This document shows positions 49,664 through 63,155 of a DNA stretch of 64,000 bases, one piece after another. The first letter of the stretch is position 1, and every line of letters starts with the position of its first letter. The stretch is taken from assembly GCA_947247005.1 (NCBI GenBank), contig OX365956.1, forward strand, positions 9,878,089-9,942,088. Reading direction: 5' to 3'. The stretch is from Spisula solida. Lineage: Eukaryota > Mollusca > Bivalvia > Venerida > Mactridae. A program made the translations under genes and the position numbers. The notes under the pieces are model-generated. The model was not told the origin of the DNA and did not search any database. It worked only from the letters and a program-made list of their open reading frames with translations.

Positions 49664-51055
49664 GTGATGATAAATCATGAACTTAAGATTTATAAAACAA
49701 ATATTCATCTCGGAACACTAATTCCATTACACCAATATAATAAGCAACGCAACCATTCACGCTATCATCCTGGCATCGCCAAGGTTACTGAAAATGAGGC
49801 TACGGTAATATCATTGTTATGCACATTGGTTTGCTATTACATCAGTAGTTTTACTGGAGTCCTTCACGAGTTATGCACATTGGTTTGCTATAACGTCAGT
49901 AGTTTTACTGGAGTCCTTCACGAGTTATGGATATTGGTTTGCTATAACGTCAGTAGTTTTACTGGAGTCCTTCACGAGTTATGCACATTGGTTTGCTATA
50001 ACATCAGTAGTTTTACTGGAGTCCTTCACGAGTTATGCACATTGGTTTGCTATAACGTCAGTAGTTTTACTGGAGTCCTTCACGAGTTATGGATATTGGT
50101 TTGCTATAACATCAGTAGTTTTACTGGAGTCCTTCACGAGTTATGCACATTGGATTGCTATAACGTCAGTAGTTTTACTGGAGTCCTTCACGAGTTATGG
50201 ATATTGGTTTGCTATAACATCAGTAGTTTTACTGGAGTCCTTCACGAGTTATGCACATTGGTTTGCTATAACGTCAGTAGTTTTACTGGAGTCCTTCACG
50301 AGTTATGGATATTGGTTTGCTATAACGTCAGTAGTTTTACTGGAGTCCTTCACGAGTTATGGATATTGGTTTGCTATAACATCAGTAGTTTTACTGGAGT
50401 CCTTCACGAGTTATGCACATTGGTTTGCTATAACGACAGTAGTTTTACTGGAGTCCTTCACGAGTTATGGATATTGGTTTGCTATAACATCAGTAGTTTT
50501 ACTGGAGTCCTTCACGAGTTATGCACATTGGTTTGCTATAACGTCAGTAGTTTTACTGGAGTCCTTCACGAGTTATGGATATTGGTTTTCTATAACGTCA
50601 GTAGTTTTACTGGAGTCCTTCACGAGTTATGGATATTGGTTTGCTATAACGTCAGTAGTTTTACTGGAGTCCTTCACGAGTTATGCACATTGGTTTGCTA
50701 TAACGTCAGTAGTTTTACTGGAGTCCTTCACGAGTTATGGATATTGGTTTGCTATAACATCAGTAGTTTTACTGGAGTCCTTCACGAGTTATGGATAATG
50801 GTTTGCTATAACGTCAGTAGTTTTACTGGAGTCCTTCACGAGTTATGGATATTGGTTTGCTATAACGTCAGTAGTTTTACTGGAGTCCTTCACGAGTTAT
50901 GCACATTGGTTTGCTATAACGTCAGTAGTTTTACTGGAGTCCTTCACGAGTTATGCACATTGGTTTGCTATTACATCAGTAGTTTTACTGGAGTCCTTCA
51001 CGAGTTATGGATATTGGTTGCTTTTGGCATTTACAGTGTTCAACTAAAACTCTAG
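49664..51055 (+). other. 463-codon open frame across a minisatellite; coding status unproven
   Basis: The frame starts MMINHELKIYKTNIHLGTLI, then enters 22 repeats of 18 residues (LCTLVCYNVSSFTGVLHE or LWILVCYNISSFTGVLHE) and ends LWILVAFGIYSVQLKL. It is open because the unit is 54 bp, a multiple of three. In copy 3 the same frame is open from IYKTNIHLGTLI through one unit to a stop, without the ATG. There is no signal peptide, domain or known homologue that I recognise, and no intron or promoter evidence. Most likely a chance frame; the even repeat length alone explains its size. Confidence 0.3.
49817..51004. repeat. 54-bp minisatellite, 22 copies
   Basis: Contiguous 54-bp units with two main variants, ttatgcacattgg (A) and ttatggatattgg (B), then tttgctataacgtcagtag and ttttactggagtccttcacg. 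The variant order is AABAABABABBABABBABBBAA, followed by a partial B unit. Block c copy 3 has a single unit (about 61915-61970). Confidence 0.97.
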
Positions 51056-51891
51056 ACGCCAGTCGTAAAATTTAGAATTTCATATTTATACTATGTATTT
51101 TAGTCAAGACCCGTAGACGGAAAGTGTCAAAACAGAAAATGTATTATTTTGATGATCGAATGTGGCCGAAATATTAAACAACATAGTTACTATATATTTC
51201 TCTACAGAATACTAGCAAATTTATGATCATTCTACGTTGAAGCAAACATTCCCCTTCTTTTCCAAATGGGTTAATTTAAAACGTTTATTAACAGTTCGGA
51301 TTCGTAATCACGACTGGTATGTCTGTATCGTTGAAATAGAACCAAATCGGTTATGAGTTCAATTACAACTATGCAGCTTGTTAACGGATTGTTTACGGAT
51401 TGTACAAACACACATGCCTGCAAATTATACGACTCAATGTTCAAAGACATTTGACATAACCAATTTTGTAAACTAAATTATGAAGGACGTAGTCTACAGA
51501 ATGATAATGAAAATGTCAGGCTATATGACGTATTGATTTCAACTCCCCTTTCTATCTCCGCTGTGAAACGAATAGCATTTCTTGCTCTTTGTAAATGTCT
51601 TAAAATTAAGGTGATTGAAAACTCTTCAGTTGAGCGGACGTTTAGAAATCGGTGTAAATAAGACGTATTGAAAGCGTCTGACTACCATGATTAAATCGTA
51701 CGAAAAACTTAAAATTGATGTGTCAGCATGTTCTCATGTCTTAAAATCGCAAATTTACCGAATAGTCATTACTATATTATACTATAATAAACTTGCAGAA
51801 AAAAGCTATAGCTGAAATTTTAAGTGTCATTTATTCCAAATGTATGAAACACAAACACTCGCGAATACTAGCTACAACGTACACTACTCAA

Positions 51892-52804
51892 CACTTATAA
51901 CCGATCACTTTTCAAACTCTAATATTTTTGTTTACGGCAATAGGGAAATGTAGGTACTTATCTCAATCGGCATTATATGCGCTTAAGCAATAAATGTTCA
52001 TGTTATATATAACGTCGTCAGCTATGCGGAGTTATTGTATGTTGTTATATAAAATAGTTTTTGTATGTGAAATTCAACGATTGTCCGTGGCTATGCAAAA
52101 TGATGTTAAAACAACGACTCAATGTTGATCACCAAAACAGAAAAACATCAAACATTGCTAAAATAATTACACGTTATAAATCTGTGCTGCTTTGAAATTT
52201 AGGAAATGAAAACAAATGCGAAATTACCTCCGTTTTAATTGAAAATTGAGCAAAATATAAATTTCTCAAAATAGTGAAAACGCGTGGTGATAGATTAGTC
52301 AAATTTCATACACTTCTTTCTTTGTCAATTCTCATCTATCAAACTTAATCATACCAAAATATTAGTGCTTTTGTCTTTTATAGGCAACATTGAGTCAATA
52401 TGGTGAATTACATTATCACTATCAAAATCCAGCTAAATCTTGAAAGTTGAACATTTTAATTTGTTCACATGTTCGCGACTAAACAACTTTTCGCAGTAAA
52501 GATTTGCAAAATATGCTTTTATTGTTGCCGTATCGTCCATATACATTATTGTTTCACATGTTTCATGTTTAAAAAATGGGTTACTGACATTGAATTAAAT
52601 CCAATTATAATGTTTTTCTGGTTTTGAGGGTGGTCGTCAATTATGTGGAATAGTTCTTTCTAAAAATAATAACATCATCAGGTTTTATTTCTATACTATT
52701 TACACTAAGCGTATACATTTACAACCGTCAGAATATAAATTAGATACTTAGTGACCGGAATTTTGTTAATACATGAAGTGTTTGGTTATAAGTGTTGAGT
52801 AGTG
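51892..52804 (-). mobile_element. TA-flanked MITE, copy 2
   Basis: 913 bp, ends cactactcaacacttataacc and complement, with TA at 51890-51891 and 52805-52806. It matches 20082-21082 over its whole length in inverted orientation and lacks the 77-bp duplication. Nested inside the TTAA element, so it is the younger of the two insertions. Confidence 0.92.
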
Positions 52805-52844
52805 TATGTGAAACATATTAAAATGCGCCCACACAAAATTTTAT

Positions 52845-52966
52845 CCAAGTTTTAATATTTGTTTAGCAAGCATCCCGACCACTTTAGAGGAATGTTCTTT
52901 TGCATTTATTTTGTAGGAATATAGATTAGCTAAATAAATGCAAAAGAGCATATAGCTAAAACTTGG
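52845..52966. repeat. Imperfect hairpin
   Basis: ccaagtttta and ttcttttgcatttatttt pair with aaataaatgcaaaagagca and taaaacttgg. Possibly a subterminal structure of the surrounding TTAA element. Confidence 0.7.
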
Positions 52967-54210
52967 CTCATCATTAAATATACACATCTTTCAAAAAAAA
53001 ATATCGCGAAAACTGGATACAACGTATTCAAAACGTTGATGTATTTTGTAAACTCTCCTTGTTTTCGACATTTCCAAGTGTCAATTAAAAAAATCTAGCC
53101 GAACAACTGCCATGAAATTTGAGATAAAACTTCTATAATAGTTACTCTACTGGTTGCATGTACGAAAACAGTATGTTGTTCAACTATTTTTTTCGTATAA
53201 CTTAAAAATGAAAAATCATAAATTTTAAATATCATTTAAAAATACATATAACATGCATATTCTAAAATAAACGTTATCGTGTGATTCCGAATATACGAAA
53301 TATCGTGCATGCCAAGTGTCATGTAATTAAATTTCAAACTTTTTCGATAAAATGCAAATATCAGTTTTTAGGGGGTTTCCCCAAAACCTAAAAATATCTT
53401 AAAAACTAGCCGGGTTTGCACAATTACTATCATGAGTGTGTTCTACATAAAAATCAGGTGTTTGATACTTCTTGTACAGACACATTTAAGAGTTGTCAAT
53501 CACCTTAAGAAATTTGAAACTTAAAAACCCACCATTTCATCTCTTCGTTTTGCTTTGCATTCTATCTTCAAAATTGCGTAAATTTCACTGTTATTATCTT
53601 TGTACTGTCCGAATAAATGTGTTTTACCAATTTTCGTGTCGATATTGATTTCTGATTATGTGATTCTGTAAGGGCGTGAACTTGTGAAATCATTATAAAT
53701 CTATAATACTTTCCATATTCGTGTTCATTAAAGATCAGTTATTGGGAGGGAATGATTGTTTTGAGGTCATAATAGACACTATTATATGTCCCCGCCATGT
53801 AGGAGTTTTATGACGTGGTGTACCTTCAATGAAAACCGTAGGTTAACCATACGGTTAGGTTTCTAATACGGTTGGTATAGCAGTCACGAGTAAGTTTTGT
53901 TCTGAACGAATCAAGATGGAAAAAATAACTGATACTGGAATATTCGATGGCATTGTCGAATTAGTTCCACGCAATATATGAAAGTGTTACAGTAGATGCA
54001 TGACAACCTACTTGTACGAATACGCATTCCCAGCAAATGTACTCGAATAGTCATTTGGTTCACGAGAAAGAAATTTTCAATTAAATAAATGTGCGAGTGA
54101 ATACATAATGTTCTAGTATTTTGTTTCATCCAAGGTGTTGTATTAACAAGACCAAACTGGAACAATAGATATAAGATAATTATACCGTACCATTACATGT
54201 CACATTAGCC

Positions 54211-57200
54211 TGTTATTGTCTACAACATAAATGAACTTCCTAGCCAGAAGATAATTGTTCTTCGAACAAAGCCACAGATGGTTGTCTGCAGATTAGTAGA
54301 AATAACGACGTGTATGTACGCTGGTTTTTTTGGCGGGGGGGGGGGTATCCTATATTTCTCTATTGTACTTGAACTTTCAATTATGCATCAGTTCTGAAAA
54401 TATACTCTCTGCTCGGAGGTTCAAAATGCAACATAGTTTAAAGGGATATTGCTTTCAGAGGTGATTGTCGATAATATAATAAAAGTTTTCGTCAGACTGC
54501 AATTATTTAAAGTAAGAGTATAATTACTAAAATGCAGTAACCGAAGTATCGAGAAACATGTGATTATGCTTCCAACATTTACAACGTCAATGTACGAGGT
54601 AAAGAAAGTATTAATAAAAACAATAAAACTAAGAAAATATCATATAAACACAAGAGTAACACTAGGGAGAAGTATAAATCTATAGCTATTCACCGTTCAA
54701 AAATGGCAAGATATTTCGACATATTTTTGAATGAACAAAGACGAGTCATATATAAAACGTGTACATTCTTCAAAGCATTTAAATTAACAGACGTATGGTA
54801 CATTGGTCACCTGACCAAAGCAGTGATATATTGCAAAAAACATGTTTACATTTAAATAATTATTTTTTTATTGGCTGTGTCCATTGTTGGTCTTCTTAAT
54901 ATATGTAGAATGGATTACATGGCTTAGATTTTATCCATCCAAACCACATGTACGTTAATAAAACTATGTCATTTAAATACCATGCCGTAATTGTAATTAT
55001 ATACAGTGATTGGCCAAGGTCATTCTAACATAATTTGTATTTCACCTGATATTTTATGATAAACAAATTGATTGCATTGGTCGGTTTAATGGAAGTTGAT
55101 CTAACAGAGAAATATAGTCGACCTTCTTAGCTCATGTACATTACGCAGATGCCTTTATAAAGAAAATGCACTTTATGTTTCAAAGGGGCAACCAGTACAC
55201 TGTTTTCTATAACGTCAACTCTGACACAAGCAGTACCGATCGATTATACAGCATTGAGTTCACGGATAAGTATTATTATCGGTAATGGCTGGTCGGATTT
55301 CAATGAATGTGAGAAGATGATTTATCCTGCATTTATTCGCCATCTGCACGAGATGAAATCCAGACGTCGGTCACATCATGTATCGATGTCCGGCCAGTTT
55401 GACGTTTAGCATACCCTGTTGGGCGATGATAGTATCTTTAATACAGTAATTTCATGGCAAATATCATAATTAACAGTTATAAATACATTTAGCATATTGT
55501 ATTGTTAGGCATCGTATGTTTGAACGAACATCGGTTTAGCGCTGTTCGACCCGTTAAGACTACATCGCTTAGTTTTTACGTAAATAAAATTTACTTTTTT
55601 AACACTACGTAAAGACGGCGTTTTTAAAACGCTCAATCTAAATTGATAGAACAACGTCGATACATTCTTATGAGTACAAACCATCCCTCTTCCAGACTTA
55701 GCGAAAAAATACGGAGCTGAAATAAATGTAAATAAACCGTACTTTGTACGTGTATACAAAACGCGTATTTACTGCAATTAGATAAATACAAAAAAAATCC
55801 GTTTGTTTTGTCATTGTGGTTAATTTATGTGAGCATTGAGAAATGCTACCGCCGTATTTCCCTAGAATACATAGACTTTAATCATGACAAAAACAAACTT
55901 TCGTATGTAAAAGTAAACTGAATGTTAACAACCGTGCTTGTTTACATTGAGCACATTACACGCTACGTCATCAGTGTTTATGTCTACACAGCCTAAAATA
56001 TGCACGATTCTTACAGGATCGAAATTGATGTTTTAACACAATTAATCTTAGATTTTATAAAGATGGATTTATTGACAGAAGTTCCCACGTCATGTATGCG
56101 CAAGTACAATTATCCTTCGTCAAATGATTTTGCGAGTTTAGAATGAAAAAGCTAGAAACGTTCGCGGATTCGTTGGAGGTAACATTTTCGCGGCTATTAA
56201 ACTTCACGAAATGATACCTCCCGCGAAAGTTGCTAACTTAAAATGCGCGAAACCATTTCTAGGAATACAGTAATTTGTGTTCGCGATTTATTTTAAATTA
56301 AGATACAATCACACAAAACAGGAGATAAATATTTGAGTGTTGACAATCAAAACTGGGATAATATACTTTGAATATTAACTTACCTTCATTGAGATCCATC
56401 GTTTTGTCATGACTTTCGGTTGTAATAGTATCACGTATTATAGGATACCATGTACCAACACAACTATATACCTGACCCTTTTCCACACTAGGACAAATAG
56501 TACAGTAGAATGTTACTTAATATAATTATCGGCTGAATAGTTGATTTCGGGGTTGGGCTGGTTTTGTTCATTCTGTGACGATGACTACGAGTGAATTGGC
56601 CAGATGCTCATGTACGAGTTTGTGTATAGCTCATATAATCACACAGTTTACAAATATTTGCACAAGCTAACCTCCAATTCTGTTCATTCTGATCCTTATG
56701 TTTTTGAATTTATTGAAAAGAAACATATTTGTTCATTGTCAACAACATATTAGTACATGCACAGTTGCACTACTTCAATATGAATGCATAAATAGATATA
56801 GTGCATTCCAGGTGAACATGGAATTATGGTTTCATCATATACAGTATGTGACAACTCGTAGGATTCATATTCATAACGTTTATTTAGCCTTACATGTATA
56901 TAATATAAATACGATTGAAAACCAAGCTCTACAATTTCTCCACAAGGGGATCAGATCAGATAGCACAGTTAGGACAGTTCCCTGTTTAACCACTGGTCGT
57001 TAAACACGAACAACTGATACCACTTTTATGTATTCTTATGTAGCCAACTCATGACCTCTTGTTTTCAACTCAACGCTCCATCACAATGACATTGAGGCAA
57101 ATGTTCAGTTAATAAAGAGTTGTTATTACTAAATTTAGTAACATAAGTTGACAAAAACTGCATTAGATTGATATTTTAACTTGATAGCTGCAAGAAACAC

Positions 57201-59384
57201 TCTGAGCAGTTTTCTGCAGTACAAGTATTACCTATGTTATTGAAACCTTGTATTTTTTGCAAGAACTTGTTTTATTTAAAATTTCATTTATAGAATAATT
57301 TTGTTGATTAAAGACTGAGTATAATATGCAAACAAATAATCTACAAAACAGTTCATTTACTCATTACAATGCCTTACGAAAAACTAGGAAACATATTTTG
57401 ACAATGAATGGTAATATCACTATTTTACATGAGTCGCCAAATATACCGTTGTACTTAACCTAATGCTATAACGGTAATCGTTAATAAACACATGAAGTAG
57501 ATAATGGTTTGTACATGTTTAATAAGAGTGTATTATTAATATAAAGCGGTGATTTCTACTTAGCTGCTTTGGCAAAATTATTACCTCTAAGTAATGGACA
57601 AATCAATATAATATTTCTAACCATACATCGGTAAATGATCAGTTACTGAACAAAGTGGACGTTCGCGTACCCTATAGTTATGGTATAGCACACGAAACCA
57701 ATTGTATACTCTTACATTTACTTATATGGCATTGAAGTCGCTTATATGAGCATTGGGCACGAATGTTCTTTTTTTTACATGATGTCCAGCAACATATTTG
57801 GTCGTAACTAAGTCAAGCGTATGATATATATTCTACTAAATGGAACTTATATGTTTTTGTTTATATACGAGATGTAATACAATAACTGGATTCGATATTG
57901 ATACAGAGTGATATTTGATGGACATGTCCTTCAACCATGTCAAGGAACTGTTGTCATAAAAAGATAATGATGGGTTTCTGTTTTCGGGAAGTAGGTTAAC
58001 TGTTCTAATCAAGATACACACGTAGAAATGGTACATGTAATAAATTCCGAGCTAATATATTGAATGAACGACCCATATACATTTGTACTTTTTGACTTTA
58101 CGCGCCCAATATGGTCTATTATTATACATAAGTATTACGGTACGATTGTATTTTAATATAGAATGCGAACTGTCAAATAAATTCAAATATGGTCATAATC
58201 ATCCAAAGAACATTTCTTGTGGTCAATGACAGACTTTCATTATTGCGACATATCTTTTTTCAAAATCCAGAACGGCGCATGCCAACGGACACGAAAGGTA
58301 TTACAGTATATTGTCATAAACCAGTGTGCCCGTAAGCTAGATATAGACTCAGATTGGCGTGGTGGCAAATAATAGTAAATTAGATTATCAGCAACACTTT
58401 CAGTGACGACCCTACACCTATGTAGCAACCGATCAGCTGATAATAATAGTATTGGTATGCTAATAAGATTACAATAGGCAAACCTTACTCAGTCTAATTT
58501 TAAAAAAGATCCGACTGGTTGTAGGGTTTTTAAGTGTTCATCCTTTCGTGGTTGCTGTTTCTGTTGGGTGCTGCTATCCCGGTCGATTAGTTTCTTTGTA
58601 TCGTGTTTGTGTTTGTTTTGTCACATTATATATCGCGCTAGAGCTATACGTAACAATAAACTGCATCACTCGTCTGTAAGGCAGTTCTTAGAAGTTGCTA
58701 AACATTAGAAGTGGATGCCTCATTCAAGTATATTCTTGATTATATTTTGTGTATACAAATGTACCTAGTGGTACCTCTCTTGAGCGACGTTCGTGGGAGA
58801 CAGGGTGTTTGGTGTAGAGAGGCAGCCGTTGTGAAGAGTGATTGTACTTCTAACTGACTAATGCATAAATAGCATGATTTTACCTCCAAAATAAGTACAT
58901 AATTTACACAAGCAACGTGTCATAATTAGTGAAGATGAATAAGGTTTATAGGGGTTGCTTACTACTGACCAGATTATGATCTGGTTAATTCTATAAAACT
59001 AAATTATTTCGCCGATTTTGCGATGAAAATAAGTACTGACTAAATGTACATACAAATTTACAGAATGTTTGTGTACGCCAAGTGACATACATGAAGGGCT
59101 AAAATAAACAATCGCTTTCCAGTTCCTTGTTAGAAAAGATGCATTAATTGTCACTTTATTCTAATTAGAAGTAACAAGTTTTCCAACCTTACCCTGACCA
59201 AAGTTATTATACAGACCACCAATGAATGAAAACAATCTAATTGTCGTAATTATCCTATTAGACCAAACCTAAATTTGTTAATGTGTCACAACGCAGGTGC
59301 GAAAATAGCGATTTACAAGCTTCTCAATGATGATTAGTATACCATTGTCACACATTTTAGCAGACAGTGGCACTGCTTATCTTC
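54211..59384. other. Unassigned AT-rich stretch
   Basis: No gene recognised in 5.2 kb. Contains an 11-base G run at about 54337-54347, a cluster of TCGCG-type words at 56160-56290 (ttcgcgg, ctcccgcgaaag), and one dispersed motif at 58568-58589 (gtgctgctatcccggtcgat). Confidence 0.4.
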
Positions 59385-60055
59385 TTCTTCTTTTCGTTCA
59401 CTGTCTACACTACCACTCTGGTCATAGCGACAAAGGAAGCAGTCCTCTTTAGGTCATCCTTCTTACCATGTAGCTTCTTATCTAGGATGGTTGAAACTGG
59501 CCATATATGTTGTCTTGTTATTTCATACAGGTGGAGTATGTGCTCTGTTGTCTGGTCTGTCACACCACATGAGCACTTTGGTGTTTCAGACAGCTTCAGT
59601 TTTTCGTACGTATGGGCATTGAGCCTGTTGTGTCTTGTACGAAGTCTGAATATTATCACTTGTTCCCATCGTTCGAGTAGATGGTAGTCATCTTTAGGTG
59701 ACTTTAAGTTTCTTCATCAGTGTGAGCTTTTCTTCATGCGAGATGGTATTTAGCGGTTGGTTGCCTTGTGATCCTTGTTTTGCCAGTCTGTCTCATTACC
59801 AGGAATACCACACTGTGCGGGTATCCATTGTAGAGACACTCTTCGTTTCTTGCCAAGTCTGTGTAGGGTTTGGCAAAAGAGTGGAGTTTTGCACTTGTAA
59901 GGGCATCAAGGACTGATAAAGCATCAGTCAGTATTACCACCTGTTGACAGTTCTCTTCTGACTCTTCAATATATTTAGTTGCCTGTATGATGACTTCCAC
60001 TTCTGCCTTGTAGTTGACAATGCTTATGAAAACAATTAACAACTGACTTAACGTT
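59385..60055 (-). pseudogene. LINE relic: RNase H end and C-terminal domain
   Basis: On the minus strand, 60042-59880 encodes YKAEVEVIIQATKYIEES and VVILTDALSVLDAL, resembling the second and third acidic positions of a LINE RNase H domain (Glu of AEVE, Asp of TDAL). After frame changes, 59700-59405 encodes EQVIIFRLRTRHNRLNAH and CSCGVTDQTTEHIL, the usual C-terminal Cys/His region after RNase H in I-like LINEs. A GAA-type run (59384-59395 on the plus strand as cttcttcttc) may be the 3' tail. The RT is absent. It is a third LINE lineage, distinct from the other two. Confidence 0.75.
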
Positions 60056-60783
60056 TGCCGGTCCGGAGAGGTATTTCTTCACGACTTTGCGAATGACATT
60101 TGTCGTTGAAGGGAGGTGTCGTTTCTCGGAGGGAATTTAACGTTGAAATTAAATGGAAGGAATTTTGAATATATTATAACATATCATAATCAGTGTGTTC
60201 CTGATTGTGAAGCTGCCAGAACAGCTCCGGTACAACACTCGTGTAGAATGTTACAGCATACAGTACATTGCGTTTAAATCGGTCGAACAGTACAGAAACT
60301 TATATACTTTAAGAGGATCCAATTCTTGCGTCACATGTGCATGCCACCCAAACCATCTGTTTCTATCTGTAACGTGTGTAGTTTTAAAGTTCGTAGTATA
60401 ATGATACGCAATGCTGTTGTACGGTTAATTCGACTTCCTGCTACGTACCCCTAGGCTAAGATGCACGTCGTCGCTGTATAGTATCTGATGTTTTTGTTCA
60501 ACTTTTCAGGATATATAAAAACTACCATCTTTTTTATGACGTCCCGTTCTGTTGTTACATAATATTAGCCACGTGACAGGCATGATTCTCTTAAAGTGTG
60601 TGTATTTGAGGCAACTACCCATCAGGTCAGTGCCCGAAAATGCCTGAAATGGGCGATATAACTCCATAGCAACTATTAGCTGAAATATATGCTTCAAATT
60701 GGAGAGAGATACAACGTTCATACATGTATACTGATCAAATCAATGCTTTATTTCTTTAACTGTGTAATAGTAATTGATGATAG
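60056..60783. other. Unassigned spacer
   Basis: Nothing recognised. Confidence 0.35.
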
Positions 60784-62400
60784 GACGTGTTTGTTCATCT
60801 GCGTCGTCTTCAAATCTGCTGTAGGATCAATTCGCTTCTAGATTTTAGTAAACTCTTTGGAAAAGTCTCTGTCAATACCATATATATATATACATGCATA
60901 ACATTATATGTAGCTTACTTAAAACAATAGAAATATGATTGCTATATGTCAGGAATGTATAATTCTGTCATAAAATGGTAGATCATGATATGAAGGTTCT
61001 AATATCCGACACATTAAAGTCGGATTTTGTGGCTGTTTAGTTTAATTTTTATTGTTAAGTTAAACTGTATTTGTCATTGTGACCTATGTTTGGTTTTCTA
61101 TTTGTTGTGCATTTTTTGCTCTGTTTCGAATAAATGCTGTCTTCCGAGTCTGATTTGTAATTTTCTTTTTGATTTGTGTAATTATGTGTCTATGCAAAAA
61201 TTAAACATTGGGAGGGATGCGTTATTATCATATTCTTATATATAGGCTACAGGGAATGCTTGCAATCGTATATAAATAAACATGTCCAAATGGTCTCATT
61301 CATATTTGAATAAAACATAACATAGTGTCTAGAGCTCTCCGGGAAGGCGTACACTGTGCAACGGTATGGGAAATGAAAACGCGACATTGTTTCAAAGTGT
61401 TAAATACGACTAAGTACCTAGTTGTATTTTAACATGAAGTTATAATTCTCAAGTTTACGGACACTGCACTTAGTTATATTGTCCAAAATATACAGAAACC
61501 TTGCGGGTACGTAGGGTGTGATATATATATGTAGGTATGGCGCTGATTATTATGAATGGTGTCAGTCAAAATATTCCAGTAGTTCGGGAACTGCTAGTAA
61601 ATGGGTTCCAAACCAAACGGACACTGTTTTAATTAAATGACATTTTCTCCGACATAAATCGCGAATATCATGCATAATGTTAATGAAACGGAGATAGTCA
61701 TTAAGTCAATATGGCAGACACGTGTTTGATTCGTTCGTAGAGTTTTATATATAGCATGCAATGTGACGATAAATCATTAACTTTAGATTTATAAAACAAA
61801 TATTCATCTCGGAACACTAATTCCAGTACACCAATATAATATGCCAGGCTATCATTCACGCTATCATCCTGGCATCGCCGTGGTTACTGTAAATGTGGCT
61901 ACGGTAATATCATTGCATTACTACTATATCAGTAATTTTACTGGAGTCATACACGTGGTATGGATATTGGTTGCTTTTGGCATTATTGTGTTCAACTCAA
62001 ACTCTAGACGCCAACCGTAAACTTTGGAATTTCATATTTGTATTTCGTATTTAAGTCATGAACCGTAGACGAAAACTGTCAAAACAGAAAATGTATTATT
62101 TTAATTATCGACTGATCAGTTTACGTTGATGTAAACACTTCCCGGTTTTTATAAATGGGAAAATGTAAAACATTTACTTAACAGTTCGAAAGCTTATGGA
62201 AGACTGGTTGAAATAGTGCCACATCGGTTACGAGTTGAATAACAACTATGCACCTTGTTTATGGATTGTTCAAACACGCATGCCGTCAAATTATATGACT
62301 CACTGTACAGAGTCATTTGACATAACCAATTTTGTAAACTAAATTATGAAGGACGTAGTCTACAGAATGATAATGAAAATGTCATGCTATATGACGTATT

Positions 62401-62775
62401 GATTTCAACTCCACTTTCTATCTCCGCTGTGAAACGGATAGCATTTCTTGCTCTTTGTAAATGTCTTGAAATTAAGGTGATTGAAAACTCTTCAGTTGAG
62501 CGGACGTTTAGAAATCGGTGTAAATAAGACGTATTGAAAGCGTCTGACTACCATGATGAAATCGTACGAAAAACTTAAAATTGATGTATCATGTCTTAAA
62601 ATCGCAAATTTACTAAATAGTTATTACTATATTATACTATAATAAACTTACAGAAAAAAGCTATAGCTGAAATTTTAAGTGTCATTTCAACTCTACTTCA
62701 TAACTCCGCTGTGAAATAAATCCTGTTTCTTGCTCTTTGTAAATGTCTTAAAATTAAGAAATTCGAAACTTCAAA
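62401..62775. repeat. Local duplication holding filled and empty transposon sites
   Basis: The flank cttgctctttgtaaatgtct occurs twice (62447 and 62729). The first copy runs into TTAA (62472-62475) and the left 210 bp of the TTAA element; the second has the uninterrupted TTAA (62754-62757). This looks like a partial element left after rearrangement or repair. Confidence 0.75.
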
Positions 62776-63029
62776 AACCACCGAAATTGTAATATGTCAA
62801 ATTTTCGTTTTGCGTTGCATTCCATCTTCAAAATTGCTTCAATTCACTTTTATCCTTTTTGTACTGTCCGAATTAATGTGTTTTTACCAATTTTCCTGTT
62901 GATATTGATTTTGTGATTCTGTAAGGCCGTATATTATATTTATAATACGTTTCATATTCTTGTTAATTAAATGTCAGTAATTTGGATGGAATGCATTGTT
63001 TTGAGGCCTAACGGACAACATTCTTCCAG

Positions 63030-63155
63030 GGGTGGTTTGTTCCCGCCCAGCAGGAATTGTATGTATACATGTATTGTTCCGTTGGGCATTGAGCCTCGTG
63101 TGTTTTCTGTGCTCGGGTGTTTAAGTTGAGTACTGCCTTCCCTGTCTGACTTAAT
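63030..63155 (+). mobile_element. Candidate short interspersed element carrying the dispersed motif
   Basis: Compared with block c copy 2 near 53795-53820, copy 3 has extra sequence of about 110-130 bp that ends in tactgccttccctgtctgac. It includes gggcattgagcct, also similar near 45480 (minus strand). Ends are approximate; no RNA polymerase III boxes or TIRs are clear. Confidence 0.4.

Larger units (their letters stand above)
51610..53504. mobile_element. TTAA-flanked element with short TIRs (contains a MITE)
   Basis: The left end is TTAA (51606-51609) then ggtgattgaaaactctt; the right end is aagagttgtcaatcacc then TTAA (53505-53508). Copy 3 of block c keeps an uninterrupted site with a single TTAA (62754-62757) in the same flanking sequence (atgtcttaaaattaagaaat), which confirms both ends. 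Without the nested MITE the element is about 980 bp. TTAA and the GGTG start are shared with the 4072-7253 element. No coding frame. Confidence 0.85.
46860..54210. repeat. Duplicated block c, copy 2
   Basis: From 47490 to 54210 it matches 60784-63552 (block c copy 3) closely; from 46860 it also matches copy 1. It is about 4 kb longer than copy 3. The extra length is a 25-bp minisatellite (47992-48972), a 54-bp minisatellite (49817-51004) and a TTAA-flanked element (51610-53504) that itself contains a MITE. No cellular exon is recognised. Confidence 0.8.

Noticed and set aside
54331..54349. G-run as a quadruplex regulatory site
   Set aside because: One homopolymer of about 11 G, not four spaced G-tracts; nothing nearby to regulate.
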